Assembly: GCA_021841935.1 (NCBI GenBank)
Contig: JAKCDL010000001.1
Coordinates: 71,679 to 135,678 of the forward strand
Direction of reading: 5' to 3'
Origin: Actinomycetes bacterium
GTDB lineage: Bacteria > Actinomycetota > Acidimicrobiia > Acidimicrobiales > Acidimicrobiaceae
Length of the DNA: 64,000 nt
The notes below the pieces were generated by a model. It was not told the origin of the DNA, did no database searches, and was given only the letters and a program-made list of their open reading frames with translations. Shown piece after piece: positions 48,197 through 59,703 of this stretch. Every line of letters begins with the position of its first letter. Position 1 is the first letter of the stretch. The position numbers were made by a program, and so were the translations under genes.

Positions 48197-49411
48197 ATGT
48201 CGGAGCAGAGAGCAAGAATCTCACGCCGAATTTCATCCGTTGCCGAATCAGCTACGCTCGCGATTGACGCAAAGGCAAAAGCCCTCAAAGCAAGCGGCGT
48301 CGACGTCATCGGCTTCGGCGCTGGGGAACCTGACTTTCCAACTCCACCAAACATCGTAGAGGCCGCAGCCAAAGCGTGTGCAGATCCCAAGAACCACCGC
48401 TACACCCCCGCCGCTGGACTTCCCGAGTTGAGAGAGGCAATAGCTGCGAAGACGAAGCGCGACTCTGGCTATGAGATCTCCCCCGCAAACACCGTCGTCA
48501 CTAACGGCGGGAAGCATGCAATCTATAACGCCTTCGCCACAGTCCTAGACCCAGGTGATGAAGTCTTGATTCCCGAGCCCTATTGGACGACCTATCCCGA
48601 GGCGGTAAAACTCGCTGGGGGCGTACCCGTATTTGTCCCATCGACGCTTGATAGCGGGTTCAAAGTAACCCCAGGTGACCTAGAGCGTTATCGCACCGAC
48701 CGAACCAAGATGGCACTCTTCGTTTCGCCTTCCAATCCTTCGGGAGCGGTATATAACGAAGAAGAGACTCGCAACTTCGCCGAGTTCTGTGCCGAAAATA
48801 ACCTTTGGATCATGTCCGATGAAATCTACGAGCACTTAACTTACGACGGCGAAGTTGCCCATTCAGTGGTAAATTTCGACCCTCGTGGCCTTGAAAATGT
48901 GATCGTCGTAAATGGAGTCGCCAAGACTTACGCTATGACGGGATGGCGCGTTGGTTGGATCGTTGCTGCTAAGGACGTAATTGCCGCAGCCGCAAATTTA
49001 CAGTCGCAACAGACATCTAACGTTTCAAACGTTCCTCAGCGCGCAACGATAGAGGCCCTAAATGGAGACCAAAGTGCCGTTTCGGTTATGCGAAGCGCAT
49101 TTGATCGACGACGCCAAACGATCACAAAGCTGCTCAATGAGATCGATGGGGTGAACTGTCCCCTTCCAAAGGGCGCATTCTACGCCTATCCCGATGTCAC
49201 CTCTCTCATCGGCCGAAGCTACAACGGCGTTAGGCCATCGAATACATCTCAACTCGCCGAGGTCGTCCTCGATCAGGCAAAGGTGGCGGTGGTGCCCGGT
49301 GAAGCATTTGGTACGCCGGGTTACTTCCGCTTCTCGTATGCCCTATCCGACAGCGACCTCGAGGAAGGGATCTCAAGAATCGCAAAGTTGGTAGGCGAAT
49401 CTAGCGACTAG
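48197..49411 (+). CDS. Class I aspartate-type aminotransferase
   Basis: The 404-residue enzyme begins [20 protein letters not shown], has [17 protein letters not shown] and [15 protein letters not shown], and has the PLP Lys in [17 protein letters not shown]. It resembles bacterial AspC (1-gamma) enzymes that exchange aspartate and glutamate, though a wider range is possible. A GGGGGTC site precedes the ATG. A terminator follows 32 bases downstream. Confidence 0.92.
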   Translation: MSEQRARISRRISSVAESATLAIDAKAKALKASGVDVIGFGAGEPDFPTPPNIVEAAAKACADPKNHRYTPAAGLPELREAIAAKTKRDSGYEISPANTVVTNGGKHAIYNAFATVLDPGDEVLIPEPYWTTYPEAVKLAGGVPVFVPSTLDSGFKVTPGDLERYRTDRTKMALFVSPSNPSGAVYNEEETRNFAEFCAENNLWIMSDEIYEHLTYDGEVAHSVVNFDPRGLENVIVVNGVAKTYAMTGWRVGWIVAAKDVIAAAANLQSQQTSNVSNVPQRATIEALNGDQSAVSVMRSAFDRRRQTITKLLNEIDGVNCPLPKGAFYAYPDVTSLIGRSYNGVRPSNTSQLAEVVLDQAKVAVVPGEAFGTPGYFRFSYALSDSDLEEGISRIAKLVGESSD

Positions 49412-49443
49412 CAACTCTTTCGATCCGGATCGAACGACCTTTG

Positions 49444-49480
49444 AAGGCCGCCCTCGCTTTGGCTAAAGGGCGGCCTTTTT
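49444..49480 (+). terminator. Intrinsic terminator after the aminotransferase gene
   Basis: An eleven-pair stem (AAGGCCGCCCT / AGGGCGGCCTT) is followed by TTTTT. It separates the aminotransferase from serA. Confidence 0.9.
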
Positions 49481-49796
49481 GCTAATAACAGCCTCTGGGA
49501 CTCCAATAATTACCCCAATTGAGTCACTCCAATAGAATATAAATTCATTATTCAAATCTGCGAAAAAAAATGCCCATAAAAATTTCAAACGGCCTCTTTT
49601 CTGAAAGCTAATCTCGAAATATTTCAGATACCCCAGGGCGTTTAAAGGCGAAAGGATCTTGATTACCATCCCAAAAGGGCAAAAGTTCCAGGATTATTTG
49701 GTTTATCCCTATAGCTACTAGGATGGATACGTAAAAAACTATCAAGAAAAACTTGTAGATTTTCACAAAAATTTTTCATCACACGTTAGGAGTGAA

Positions 49797-51362
49797 ATGG
49801 CGCGGATTCTCGTAACAGAGGAGATTGCAGATAGCGGACTAGACCTACTTAGAAGTGATGGTCACACCGTGGACGTAAAGCTCAACCTGTCAAAGGAGGA
49901 GCTAGCACAAGAGATCAAGGGCGCCGCTGGTCTAATCATTCGATCTGCGACAAAGGTAACTCAGGAACTTCTCGACCAGGCAGACGAACTTCTTGTCGTC
50001 GGTAGGGCAGGTATAGGTCTCGACAACGTTGACGTAGCATATGCAACCTCTCGTGGTGTAATGGTAGTAAATGCACCCCAATCAAATATCCTCTCGGCGG
50101 CCGAACTCACAGTTGCCCTTATCCTCGCGCAAGCTCGAAATGTTCCACAAGCGCACTCCGCCCTCGTAAATGGTAAGTGGGAGAGGTCGAAGTGGGAGGG
50201 AGTTGAACTTTTTGGAAAGACTCTCGGAGTAGTTGGCTTAGGGCGCATCGGAGCGCTAGTGGCCCAGCGAGCATTGGCCTTCGGAATGAAGTTGATCGCC
50301 TATGACCCATTCGTTTCCGCAGATCGAGCAAAGCAGATGGGCGTTGAGCTCTGCAGTCTACCTGAGTTGATGCAAAGATCAGACTTCATAACCGTGCACC
50401 TTCCAAAGAGCAAGGAGACGGTTGGAATCATAGGCAAAGAGATGCTCGAACTTGCCAAGCCTTCGGCAAGAGTAATAAACGTTGCCCGAGGCGGCATCGT
50501 CGACGAAGAGGCACTTTACGAGGCGCTTTCGAATGGCAAAATAGCAGGTGCAGCCCTTGACGTCTTCAATAGCGAGCCATGCACCGACTCCCCCCTCTTC
50601 ACCCTCTCAAACGTCGTCGTAACGCCTCACTTGGGCGCTTCAACCACCGAAGCCCAAGACAAGGCTGGTGTAACGATTGCAGAACAACTCAAGCTTGCTC
50701 TAGCGGGGGACTTCGTACCGTTTGCAGTAAATGTCAGTGCCGCCGAGGTTCAGGAGTCGGTAAAGCCATTTCTTCCGCTTGCTGAAAGCCTAGGAAAGTT
50801 TCTCGCCACCCTAGAAGGTTCAATGCCATCAAAGGTGACGATCGAATACCAAGGCCTATTAGCAGCAGGCGATAGCCGCCTACTCCAGCTCTCAACCCTC
50901 AAAGGAATCTTCGGAGCTGGCACCAATGAGCCGGTTTCGTACGTCAATGCACCGGCACTTGCCAAGGAGAGGGGGCTAGAGGTCGTCGAGACATTCTCCG
51001 ACAATGCCAACGACTACATCTCGCTCCTATCTATATCTAGCTCCAATCATCGGGTTAGCGCTACAGTCTCCGAACCATCCAAAGAGGCTCGTATCGTGGA
51101 GGTAGACGGTCACCGTGTAGAGATACCACCGTCCACATTCATGCTTGTAGTTCGTAACGACGATGCCCCGGGAAAGATCGGACTCATCGGCACTATCCTC
51201 GGGGACGCTGGTTACTCAATCTCATCGATGGCAGTGGGCCCCTCGAACGATGGACTAACAGCTCTAATGATACTAAGTACCGACAGAGAGGTAGAAAAAG
51301 AGGTCCTCTCAGCCATCAATAGCGCAAGTGGAATCATCTACGCCCGGGCTGTCACCTGCTAA
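49797..51362 (+). CDS. serA: D-3-phosphoglycerate dehydrogenase
   Basis: The 521-residue protein has the catalytic domain with Rossmann motif GVVGLGRIGALVAQRA, active-site Arg in VARGGIVDEEALYEAL and the His in VVVTPHLGAST, then an ASB domain (about 310-440) and a C-terminal ACT domain (about 450-521). That length and domain order is the mycobacterial long form, inhibited by serine. A TAGGAG site precedes the ATG by about seven bases. The 385-base gap before it holds the terminator at 49444 and an AT-rich promoter region. Confidence 0.95.
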   Translation: MARILVTEEIADSGLDLLRSDGHTVDVKLNLSKEELAQEIKGAAGLIIRSATKVTQELLDQADELLVVGRAGIGLDNVDVAYATSRGVMVVNAPQSNILSAAELTVALILAQARNVPQAHSALVNGKWERSKWEGVELFGKTLGVVGLGRIGALVAQRALAFGMKLIAYDPFVSADRAKQMGVELCSLPELMQRSDFITVHLPKSKETVGIIGKEMLELAKPSARVINVARGGIVDEEALYEALSNGKIAGAALDVFNSEPCTDSPLFTLSNVVVTPHLGASTTEAQDKAGVTIAEQLKLALAGDFVPFAVNVSAAEVQESVKPFLPLAESLGKFLATLEGSMPSKVTIEYQGLLAAGDSRLLQLSTLKGIFGAGTNEPVSYVNAPALAKERGLEVVETFSDNANDYISLLSISSSNHRVSATVSEPSKEARIVEVDGHRVEIPPSTFMLVVRNDDAPGKIGLIGTILGDAGYSISSMAVGPSNDGLTALMILSTDREVEKEVLSAINSASGIIYARAVTC

Positions 51363-51404
51363 GAAACCTTTCCCAGCAGGAAATTTAGGCAAAAGTGCTA
51401 CCGA

Positions 51405-51432
51405 TTAGCGCAACTTCGTATAGTTGCGCTAA
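51405..51432. promoter_or_regulatory. Perfect inverted repeat around a -10 element, leuA control region
   Basis: Ten-base arms TTAGCGCAAC and GTTGCGCTAA are separated by eight bases (TTCGTATA), and TATAGT at 51419-51424 sits in its centre. It ends 12 bases before the leuA leader ORF and lies after serA. It could be an operator overlapping the promoter, or part of the serA transcript end, but no T-tract follows. Confidence 0.5.
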
Positions 51433-51443
51433 CATCTAGTGAC

Positions 51444-51485
51444 ATGGTTGTAAATCAGATCGGTCTACTACTATCACTACTTTGA
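51444..51485 (+). CDS. leuA leader peptide
   Basis: A 13-codon ORF reads MVVNQIGLLLSLL, with CTA CTA CTA TCA CTA CTT: five Leu codons in the last six. Its stop abuts a seven-pair hairpin at 51485-51511, which precedes a terminator at 51512-51547 and then leuA. This is the classic ribosome-mediated attenuation layout. No ribosome binding site of strong form is visible before the ATG, and the message may be nearly leaderless. Confidence 0.85.
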   Translation: MVVNQIGLLLSLL

Positions 51486-51511
51486 GCGCGGCTCTCAACG
51501 AGAACCGCGCT

Positions 51512-51547
51512 AACCTCTGCGTTCAATTTGAACACGGAGGTTTTTTT
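51512..51547 (+). terminator. leuA attenuator terminator
   Basis: Arms AACCTCTGCGTTCAA and TTGAACACGGAGGTT form a 15-base stem with two mismatches, followed by TTTTTTT. Together with the hairpin at 51485-51511 it forms alternative structures controlled by the leader peptide. Confidence 0.8.
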
Positions 51548-51603
51548 ATTTGTAGCAAAGTTTCAACCCAATGGAAATCAAAAAATCGAAAGGCGAGATC
51601 TAA

Positions 51604-53163
51604 ATGGCATCTGAAGCAGAGAAGCTCATAATCTTCGACACAACATTGAGAGACGGAGAACAGTCACCTGGTATTTCTCTCGATGCATCGGAGAAGCTAG
51701 AGATTGCAGAGCAACTCGCTCGCCTAAATGTCGACTACATCGAAGCAGGATTTCCCGTTGCAAGCCCCGGTGACTTCGACGCAGTATCTTTGATCGCCGG
51801 CAAGGTTGAGGGGCCTGCCATTGCCGCCCTATCTCGTACTCACCTATCTGACGTCGATCGATGCTGGGATGCACTTCGCCACGCAGAGAGGGCCCGAATA
51901 CACGTCTTTATCTCCACTTCGCCAGTTCACATGGAGTCGATGCTTCGAATGACCCCAGCACAAGTTTTAGAGGCAACACGTTCTGGCGTTGCAAGAGCGA
52001 AGGAGCACACAAACGACATCGAGTTTTCACCGCAGGATGCAACTAGAACTCCTCTCGACTTTATGATCGAGGTCCTAACTGCCGCAGTAGAGTCAGGCGC
52101 AAACACTCTCAATATTCCAGATACCGTTGGCTATGGAATCCCGTGGGACTTTGGCGCACTCATTAGTTACGTTCGCAAGAATGTACCTGGCGACTACGTC
52201 ATCTCAACACACTGCCACAATGACCTCGGATTAGCGACGGCAAATAGCCTCGCTGGAGCCCAAGCTGGTGCCCGCCAGATTGAGGTCTGTGTAAATGGCC
52301 TCGGTGAAAGAGCTGGCAATGCCGCACTCGAAGAGGTCGTAATGGCGGTAAAGATTCGACCCGACCAATTCAACGGAATGTATACCCAAATCAAGACCGA
52401 AGAGATCGCTAGAACCTCCCGCCTTGTCTCGCGATTGACTGGTTACCCACTTCAATACAACAAAGCAGTCGTAGGTCGAAACGCATTCGCACATGAATCC
52501 GGAATCCACCAACACGGTGTGCTTGCCAACAAGAAGACCTATGAGATTATAGACGCCGAGTCAGTTGGGCAAAAGTCATCGCAGATAGTTCTCGGCAAGC
52601 ACTCCGGCAGGCATGCCTTTTCTGATTCCCTCGAGAAGATGGGGATAAAGATCCAAGGAGACGCACTGACTGCCGCCTTTGCGCGCTTCAAAGAGTTGGC
52701 CGATCGAAAGTTAGATATTACCGAGGCCGACCTAGAGGCGATCGTAGCCGAAGAACTTGGAATATTTACCACAGATACGTTCGTCCTTGAAGAGTTAGCC
52801 GTCACGGGCGGAACGGTTGGCACTCCAACGGCAAGAGTGGTTCTCTCGACTGCAGATGGCAAGGTTGTAGAGGCGTCCTCCGATGGTAACGGCATGATCG
52901 ATGCAGCTGGAAAAGCGATTCAAAAGGCCACCAATATCGAGGCATCGCTAATTGGCTTTTCTGTCTCCTCGGTTACCGGGGGCGTAGATGCTCTTGGTGA
53001 TGTTGTAATTCAGCTCGAGTCAAATGGCTCGAAGGCATCTGGCAAAGGCGTCTCCACCGACGTCGTCGAAGCTTCTGCTAGGGCATATCTAAATGCCATA
53101 AATAGAATTGAACGACGAAGAAGCCGCAACTCCGAAGGAAGCGAAGGCGAAGTCGGCCCCTAA
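51604..53163 (+). CDS. leuA: 2-isopropylmalate synthase
   Basis: The 519-residue protein has FDTTLRDGEQSPGISLDASE, YIEAGFPVASPGDF, the metal motif ISTHCHNDLGLATANS and a C-terminal allosteric LeuA dimer domain (about 385-505). It is the short bacterial LeuA type, separate from CimA at 39589. It commits 2-oxoisovalerate to leucine and is leucine-inhibited. It is controlled by the attenuator just upstream, and a terminator closes it at 53213. Confidence 0.96.
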   Translation: MASEAEKLIIFDTTLRDGEQSPGISLDASEKLEIAEQLARLNVDYIEAGFPVASPGDFDAVSLIAGKVEGPAIAALSRTHLSDVDRCWDALRHAERARIHVFISTSPVHMESMLRMTPAQVLEATRSGVARAKEHTNDIEFSPQDATRTPLDFMIEVLTAAVESGANTLNIPDTVGYGIPWDFGALISYVRKNVPGDYVISTHCHNDLGLATANSLAGAQAGARQIEVCVNGLGERAGNAALEEVVMAVKIRPDQFNGMYTQIKTEEIARTSRLVSRLTGYPLQYNKAVVGRNAFAHESGIHQHGVLANKKTYEIIDAESVGQKSSQIVLGKHSGRHAFSDSLEKMGIKIQGDALTAAFARFKELADRKLDITEADLEAIVAEELGIFTTDTFVLEELAVTGGTVGTPTARVVLSTADGKVVEASSDGNGMIDAAGKAIQKATNIEASLIGFSVSSVTGGVDALGDVVIQLESNGSKASGKGVSTDVVEASARAYLNAINRIERRRSRNSEGSEGEVGP

Positions 53164-53212
53164 TTCACGCAAGTCATAAGCGGCTTGATAAGTAGCAAAA
53201 TACGTTGATAGA

Positions 53213-53255
53213 CGGTAGCAGAGGACCTTCAATTGAGTCTCTGCTACCGCTTTTT
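53213..53255 (+). terminator. Intrinsic terminator after leuA
   Basis: An eleven-pair stem CGGTAGCAGAG / CTCTGCTACCG is followed by TTTTT. It lies 50 bases after the leuA stop and slightly overlaps the 3' end of the convergent methyltransferase gene. Confidence 0.85.
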
Positions 53256-53897
53256 ATATCTGGAACGATATACGTAAGTCCAAGGGGAAGCAGGGCCAAG
53301 GTAAGCTTCACCTCCCTCGACTCCCATCCACAACTGCTCGTCGAAGTATTCGAGCGGAACTCTCGAAAGTCGGCAATTGCCAGCAACTGCCATCTCAATT
53401 GGATCGAGCAGCCTTTGCACCCTGGCCATCGAGTTATTTATCGATCGACCGTGTTCCACGAACCTAACTTCACCAGCAGGTTTGAGCACCCTCGCGCACT
53501 CTTCAATCACCCTCAATGGATCGTCGACAGAACAGAGAACAAACGAGAAGAGTACAAAGTCGATCGACCCTGACCTAATCGGCAACCTATCGCCGGAGGC
53601 CGCTATCCGATACAATTGCCCAGATTCATAAGACTTTGCAGCGCTGAGATTTAGTGCATCGATTGAAGGTTCGACTGCAAAGTACGAGCTAACGGAGGCA
53701 GGAACGTAAGGTAAGTTAGTACCGCTTCCAAAGCCGATCTCAAGAACGTTGCCAGATAGACCCCTAAGTAAATCTTTGCGTTGACTATCAAAGATCTTCG
53801 ACCCACAGACAAGGTCGATAACTCTCGGAAGAACTCTACGATCGTACCAATTTGATATCGGTCCAACTCCTCCAGTTGGCAACTTGCTATATTTCAC
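53244..53897 (-). CDS. Class I SAM-dependent methyltransferase
   Basis: The 217-residue protein has motif I VLEIGFGSGTNLPYVPA, the acidic VEPSIDALNLSA, and SIDFVLFSFVLCSVDDPLRV with LKPAGEVRFVEHG. This resembles UbiE-like and phospholipid N-methyltransferase-like enzymes. Substrate is not known. It is the only gene here not tied to amino acid synthesis, and converges with leuA. Confidence 0.8.
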   Translation of the reverse strand: MKYSKLPTGGVGPISNWYDRRVLPRVIDLVCGSKIFDSQRKDLLRGLSGNVLEIGFGSGTNLPYVPASVSSYFAVEPSIDALNLSAAKSYESGQLYRIAASGDRLPIRSGSIDFVLFSFVLCSVDDPLRVIEECARVLKPAGEVRFVEHGRSINNSMARVQRLLDPIEMAVAGNCRLSRVPLEYFDEQLWMGVEGGEAYLGPASPWTYVYRSRYKKR

Positions 53898-53980
53898 ACA
53901 AGTGATCGTAGCTCTATTTACCGTGATTTAGAAGACTTTCTTCAAAGACCAACTTTCGAATTTTTCTTTAGCAGAAAACA

Positions 53981-54670
53981 CTACCGTTCAATTCGATCGA
54001 GCTTTGGTTCGCCGGTATATGTAACTTTCCCATTCGATAGGGTAATCATTTGATCGGCGATGGCAACGAGTTCAGGGGAGTGTGTCGCAATTAGCACTGC
54101 CACCTTTTGGGAGCGAGCCTCTTTTACAAGATCAACTAATGCGCTCTTGCCGACGCTATCTAACCCCACATAAGGCTCGTCTAGGAGAAGAACTTTGAAA
54201 GATCTCGCCAAGGCCATCGATAGAGCCACCTTTTGGCGCTGACCTCTCGAGAATCCCCTAGGTAGCCGCTCAGAGAGATATCCAATCTCGAACTTGTCCA
54301 AGAGTTCATTGAGGCGCTCATCTGAGTCCTCTATTCCTGACAAACGTGCTGAAAAGGTGAGATGTTCGAATACAGTCAGATCGGCGTAGAGGGAGGGCTC
54401 ATCGAATGCAACTGACGTTACGATTCGCGCCTCTCTTGATCCAGCTTTCGCACCAAAGAGAAGAATATTGCCAGAATCTGGCTGCACCAATCCACAAATT
54501 GCCTTTATGAGTGTGGACTTTCCCGCACCATTGCTTCCGACAAGAACCGTAATCGACCCTTGAGAGACCTTGAACGATACCTTATCAAGGATCGTTCCAC
54601 CGTCATACTTCTTTACAACGTCTGTAACAGAGATCGCGGACGAGGTACCTTTTTTTGAATCGTTAGCCAC
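53981..54670 (-). CDS. ABC transporter ATP-binding protein
   Basis: The protein has about 229 residues. GTG at 54670 is preferred over TTG at 54676 because AAGAAGG lies seven to eight bases before it. It shows Walker A VGSNGAGKSTLIKAICG, signature GFSRGQRQKVALSMALA, Walker B VLLLDEPYVGLDS and the H-loop VLIATHS. It pairs with the membrane protein at 54687-56258 to form an exporter, at the end of the ilvBNC operon. Confidence 0.9.
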   Translation of the reverse strand: MANDSKKGTSSAISVTDVVKKYDGGTILDKVSFKVSQGSITVLVGSNGAGKSTLIKAICGLVQPDSGNILLFGAKAGSREARIVTSVAFDEPSLYADLTVFEHLTFSARLSGIEDSDERLNELLDKFEIGYLSERLPRGFSRGQRQKVALSMALARSFKVLLLDEPYVGLDSVGKSALVDLVKEARSQKVAVLIATHSPELVAIADQMITLSNGKVTYTGEPKLDRIER

Positions 54671-54686
54671 TTTCAAGCCTTCTTAA

Positions 54687-56258
54687 TTACTCTGCTCGCA
54701 CAACGCGGCCATTTGAAATGTAGGCCCAGATAGCAAGGGGGACTACCAATAAAAACGATGAAGTAGAGATCGCCTCGCTATAGGGTACCTGCAGGTGCGT
54801 CATTGCACTCTTGGTATTGATTACCGCAATGATCCAACTATTTGCAAAGACGACAGGTAGTGCATCTAGGAGATAAGCAAAGGCTGCAGCCTCTGGCACC
54901 ATTGTGATCATCGAGGCCGATGACCCCTTTGATCCGCGGTAGTGGGCAAATCCCCCCGCGAAGGTGGCGGAAATTGCCATCGTCGCAATGATGGGTGCCG
55001 ATACTTCAATTGCAACAAGGTGAGTCGCAGCGAAGATAATGAGATTGATTCCGCTAGCCAGTATTAGCAGCGCAACCATCGGAAACAGAAGTGACCTCGA
55101 CAAGAGCCATCCATCTTCAACCGGATAATTGATGAACTGATTTGGATGGTCGACCAACGACCCAACTGTATCGCTCATCTCAAGGCCAGCTAAGACTACA
55201 AACGGGATGCCAATCAAACCGTCTACCGTCGCTTTGGCAATCGAGAGATCAATTGCATAGACAGCGACACTGACTGTTAGTACTAGGCGAATGTAACGGC
55301 GTAAGCGCCAATTGTAAAAGTTCGAACACGACAGGTAGATTGCACTTCTACGTGGTCGCATAGTCACGTTCATCAGTAGCCCTGGAAGGCGCCTTGGGGT
55401 ATATCCTCCGTCACCTAGAGCTCTCGAAAGCGAGATTACTCCTCGAATATCGCGAAGCGCAACTGCAAAGCGGAGCTTTGAGATCAACTCTGACCGACGC
55501 TCTATCGGTTCGAGCTCAAAACGCGCCACGAGCATAAAACCCGCCACCACAGCTGCCAGCGCCAAAATCGGCACAATAAGTGCTTCCGTAGGAAATCGAC
55601 TAACTGCAAAGAGCGAGACACCGCCGAGACTTGCAATTGCCGATACGTTGCCTATGACGGTAGATATGTACACCGCAACGGCCAGGACGATAGTGATCAG
55701 ATATACGAACTCAGTTCGGATCCTCGTGAGGTTGCCAACTACTGACGCTCCGATATAGATGTTGGAGGCGGTATAGGCAATGATCGCCATCGCTACTGCC
55801 GGCAATAGTTTGTAGCCGTTGTTCAGGTGATACAGAAGAGCTCCAACAACAACTCCGACCAGAATTGAGATGTAGCTTCTAAGAAAGATAAGTTTTAGAT
55901 ACTTGCGTCGTAGCAATTCGGGGTGGTCGGTGCCTGCGAGAAAGACGAGCCTCATCTCAGATCTAAAGACGGTGATGGGGCCACCCTTCGACCCCGCCGA
56001 GAGTCCTACGCTCAATGCAGCCGTGTATATCAGAAGAGTAATGGTGGGAATGTAACGAATAAAAGAGGCTATAAAGGGCTTGTCTATCTTTATCAACACG
56101 CTTGAGTTCGTTATCAGATCAACGATGATACCGACTATCGCAACGATAAAGTAGCCCTTTACGACCACTGTCAACTTGTCATTTACATCAAAAAAGTGCG
56201 CCCTGCGAGCGGAGTTAATCTCCCTAGCAACAGAGCGCACCGTTAGTTCAGAGTTCAA
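54687..56258 (-). CDS. Multi-span membrane protein, probable ABC exporter permease
   Basis: The 523-residue protein has about twelve hydrophobic segments and no soluble domain; it is not recognised by family. It starts with a TTG immediately after the ilvC stop and the ATPase gene follows after 16 bases, so the whole set ilvB-ilvN-ilvC-permease-ATPase appears to be one transcript. Export of a branched-chain amino acid or a related product is suggested only by this linkage. Confidence 0.75.
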   Translation of the reverse strand: MNSELTVRSVAREINSARRAHFFDVNDKLTVVVKGYFIVAIVGIIVDLITNSSVLIKIDKPFIASFIRYIPTITLLIYTAALSVGLSAGSKGGPITVFRSEMRLVFLAGTDHPELLRRKYLKLIFLRSYISILVGVVVGALLYHLNNGYKLLPAVAMAIIAYTASNIYIGASVVGNLTRIRTEFVYLITIVLAVAVYISTVIGNVSAIASLGGVSLFAVSRFPTEALIVPILALAAVVAGFMLVARFELEPIERRSELISKLRFAVALRDIRGVISLSRALGDGGYTPRRLPGLLMNVTMRPRRSAIYLSCSNFYNWRLRRYIRLVLTVSVAVYAIDLSIAKATVDGLIGIPFVVLAGLEMSDTVGSLVDHPNQFINYPVEDGWLLSRSLLFPMVALLILASGINLIIFAATHLVAIEVSAPIIATMAISATFAGGFAHYRGSKGSSASMITMVPEAAAFAYLLDALPVVFANSWIIAVINTKSAMTHLQVPYSEAISTSSFLLVVPLAIWAYISNGRVVRAE

Positions 56259-57870
<1,612 letters not shown>

Positions 57871-57872
57871 AA

Positions 57873-59594
57873 CTATTGCCCCTCAAACATTGGCCCTAGG
57901 ACCACTTCATCATTGGTTGCTCCGGAAGGAACCATTGGAAACACCTTTTCACGCCAGTCGGTCCTAAATTCAATCACAACCGAGCGATCGTTGATTTGAT
58001 TTGCCTTTTCGATAGTTGGTATCACATCTTCAGGTGTCTCAACTCTAAAGGCGACACAGCCCATAGCCTCGGCCCACTTCACATAGTCAGGAAGATCAGG
58101 CGACAAGTAGACCTCAGAGTACCTCTGCTCGTAGAACATCTCCTGCCACTGCCGAACCATTCCCAAATAGGCGTTGTTCAGAAGCGCAATCTTCACCGGA
58201 ATGCGTTCGGCCGAAGCTGTCACGAGCTCCTGTGCGGTCATCTGGAAGCAACCGTCTCCATCGACGGCCCAAACCATCTTGTCAGGTCGTCCAACTTTGG
58301 CGCCAATCGCTGCAGGGATAGCAAATCCCATCGTTCCAAGGCCACCGGAGTTGACCCAAGTATTGGCGTCGTTAAAGTGCCAATACTGTGATCCCCACAT
58401 CTGGTGCTGACCAACACCAGAGGCCAAAATTGTCCCCTCTGGTGCCAACTTTGAAAGGCACTCGACGACGTACTGCGGCTTCAAAGAACCATCTTTTGGA
58501 TCTTCTTCGTAACGAAGGGGAAACTCCTCTTGCCAGCTCTTGAGCTGATTATGCCACTCTTTGGTAATTGAGTAGCCCATCTCACCAGCTTCGCCCTTAT
58601 CGAGAGCCTCGATTAACTCCTCAATCACGAGCTTGACATCCCCAACTATTGGAACGTCGGCTCGGCGAACTTTTCCAAGCTCAGCTGGGTCTATGTCGAC
58701 GTGAATAATCTTTGCTTCAGGAGCAAATCCAGAGACCTTACCCGTAACCCGATCGTCAAAGCGAGCTCCCAAGGTGATCAATAGATCTGACTTCTGCATT
58801 GCGGTAATCGCGGTATATGTTCCGTGCATGCCCGGCATTCCAAGGCACAGCGGATGGTCATCGGGAAAAGCGCCCCGCCCCATCAATGTGGTCACCACTG
58901 GCATATTGCACTTTTCAACCAGAGTCTTTAGCGCCGCCGAGGCCCCAGCGCGAATCACTCCACCGCCAACGTAGAAGACCGGCTTCTTGGCCTCTTTGAT
59001 GAGCTTGGCAGCTGCTGCGATCGAGCGAGGGTGCCCCTTTGTAGTGGGCTTATATCCCGGAAGGTCAACATTTTCAGGCCAGTACCAATCCATCATCTGA
59101 TTAGATACGTCCTTTGGAAGATCTATCAGAACCGGACCGGGTCGCCCTGTTGTGGCAACGTGAAAAGCCTCTTTGACGACTTGCGGAATCTCTGAAGCGT
59201 CCTTAATTAGCCAATTGTGCTTCGTTATGCTCATGGTAATTCCAGTGGTATCTGCCTCCTGGAAGGCGTCGGTACCGATGGAAGTTGTCGCGACTTGACC
59301 AGTGATAACAACTATTGGTATGGAGTCCATATAGGCATCTGCAAGTGCAGTTACTATGTTCGTAGCCGCAGGTCCAGAGGTCACAATAGCGACGCCTGGC
59401 TTATTGGTAGCCTGGGCATAGCCTTCGGCCATATGGCCAGCTCCCTGTTCGTGTCGCACCAAGATGTGGCGGATAGGTGAATCGATAATCGGATCGTAGA
59501 CGGGTAATATGGCTCCCCCAGGCAGACCAAATACGACGTCCACGCCTTGCATCTCAAGACTCTTAACTAATGCCTGCGCGCCCGTAATTCTCAT
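57873..59594 (-). CDS. ilvB: Acetolactate synthase, catalytic subunit
   Basis: The protein has about 573 residues. The frame continues to 59681, but that part is the attenuator; ATG at 59594 has GGAG about nine bases upstream and gives RITGAQALVKSLEMQGVDVV. Domain order is TPP-N, central and TPP-C, with the catalytic Glu in RHEQGAGHMAEGYAQ and the ThDP motif GDGCFQMTAQELVTA with NNAYLGMV. It starts valine, leucine and isoleucine synthesis. Confidence 0.96.
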   Translation of the reverse strand: MRITGAQALVKSLEMQGVDVVFGLPGGAILPVYDPIIDSPIRHILVRHEQGAGHMAEGYAQATNKPGVAIVTSGPAATNIVTALADAYMDSIPIVVITGQVATTSIGTDAFQEADTTGITMSITKHNWLIKDASEIPQVVKEAFHVATTGRPGPVLIDLPKDVSNQMMDWYWPENVDLPGYKPTTKGHPRSIAAAAKLIKEAKKPVFYVGGGVIRAGASAALKTLVEKCNMPVVTTLMGRGAFPDDHPLCLGMPGMHGTYTAITAMQKSDLLITLGARFDDRVTGKVSGFAPEAKIIHVDIDPAELGKVRRADVPIVGDVKLVIEELIEALDKGEAGEMGYSITKEWHNQLKSWQEEFPLRYEEDPKDGSLKPQYVVECLSKLAPEGTILASGVGQHQMWGSQYWHFNDANTWVNSGGLGTMGFAIPAAIGAKVGRPDKMVWAVDGDGCFQMTAQELVTASAERIPVKIALLNNAYLGMVRQWQEMFYEQRYSEVYLSPDLPDYVKWAEAMGCVAFRVETPEDVIPTIEKANQINDRSVVIEFRTDWREKVFPMVPSGATNDEVVLGPMFEGQ

Positions 59595-59644
59595 ATGAAC
59601 TACTCCTAAACAACTGCAATTGCTTTTCAACTGTCGCGAAATAC

Positions 59645-59668
59645 AAAAAAACCTCCCGTTTGGGAGGT
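59645..59668 (-). terminator. ilvB attenuator terminator
   Basis: On the minus strand ACCTCCC-AAAC-GGGAGGT is followed by seven T (59645-59651). Its CTCCC arm can alternatively pair with GGGAG at 59693-59697 just upstream, giving an antiterminator option. It lies between the leader ORF and ilvB. Confidence 0.85.
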
Positions 59669-59703
59669 ACGTGTAGCGCACTCGAGAGATATCTCCCGAG
59701 GCG

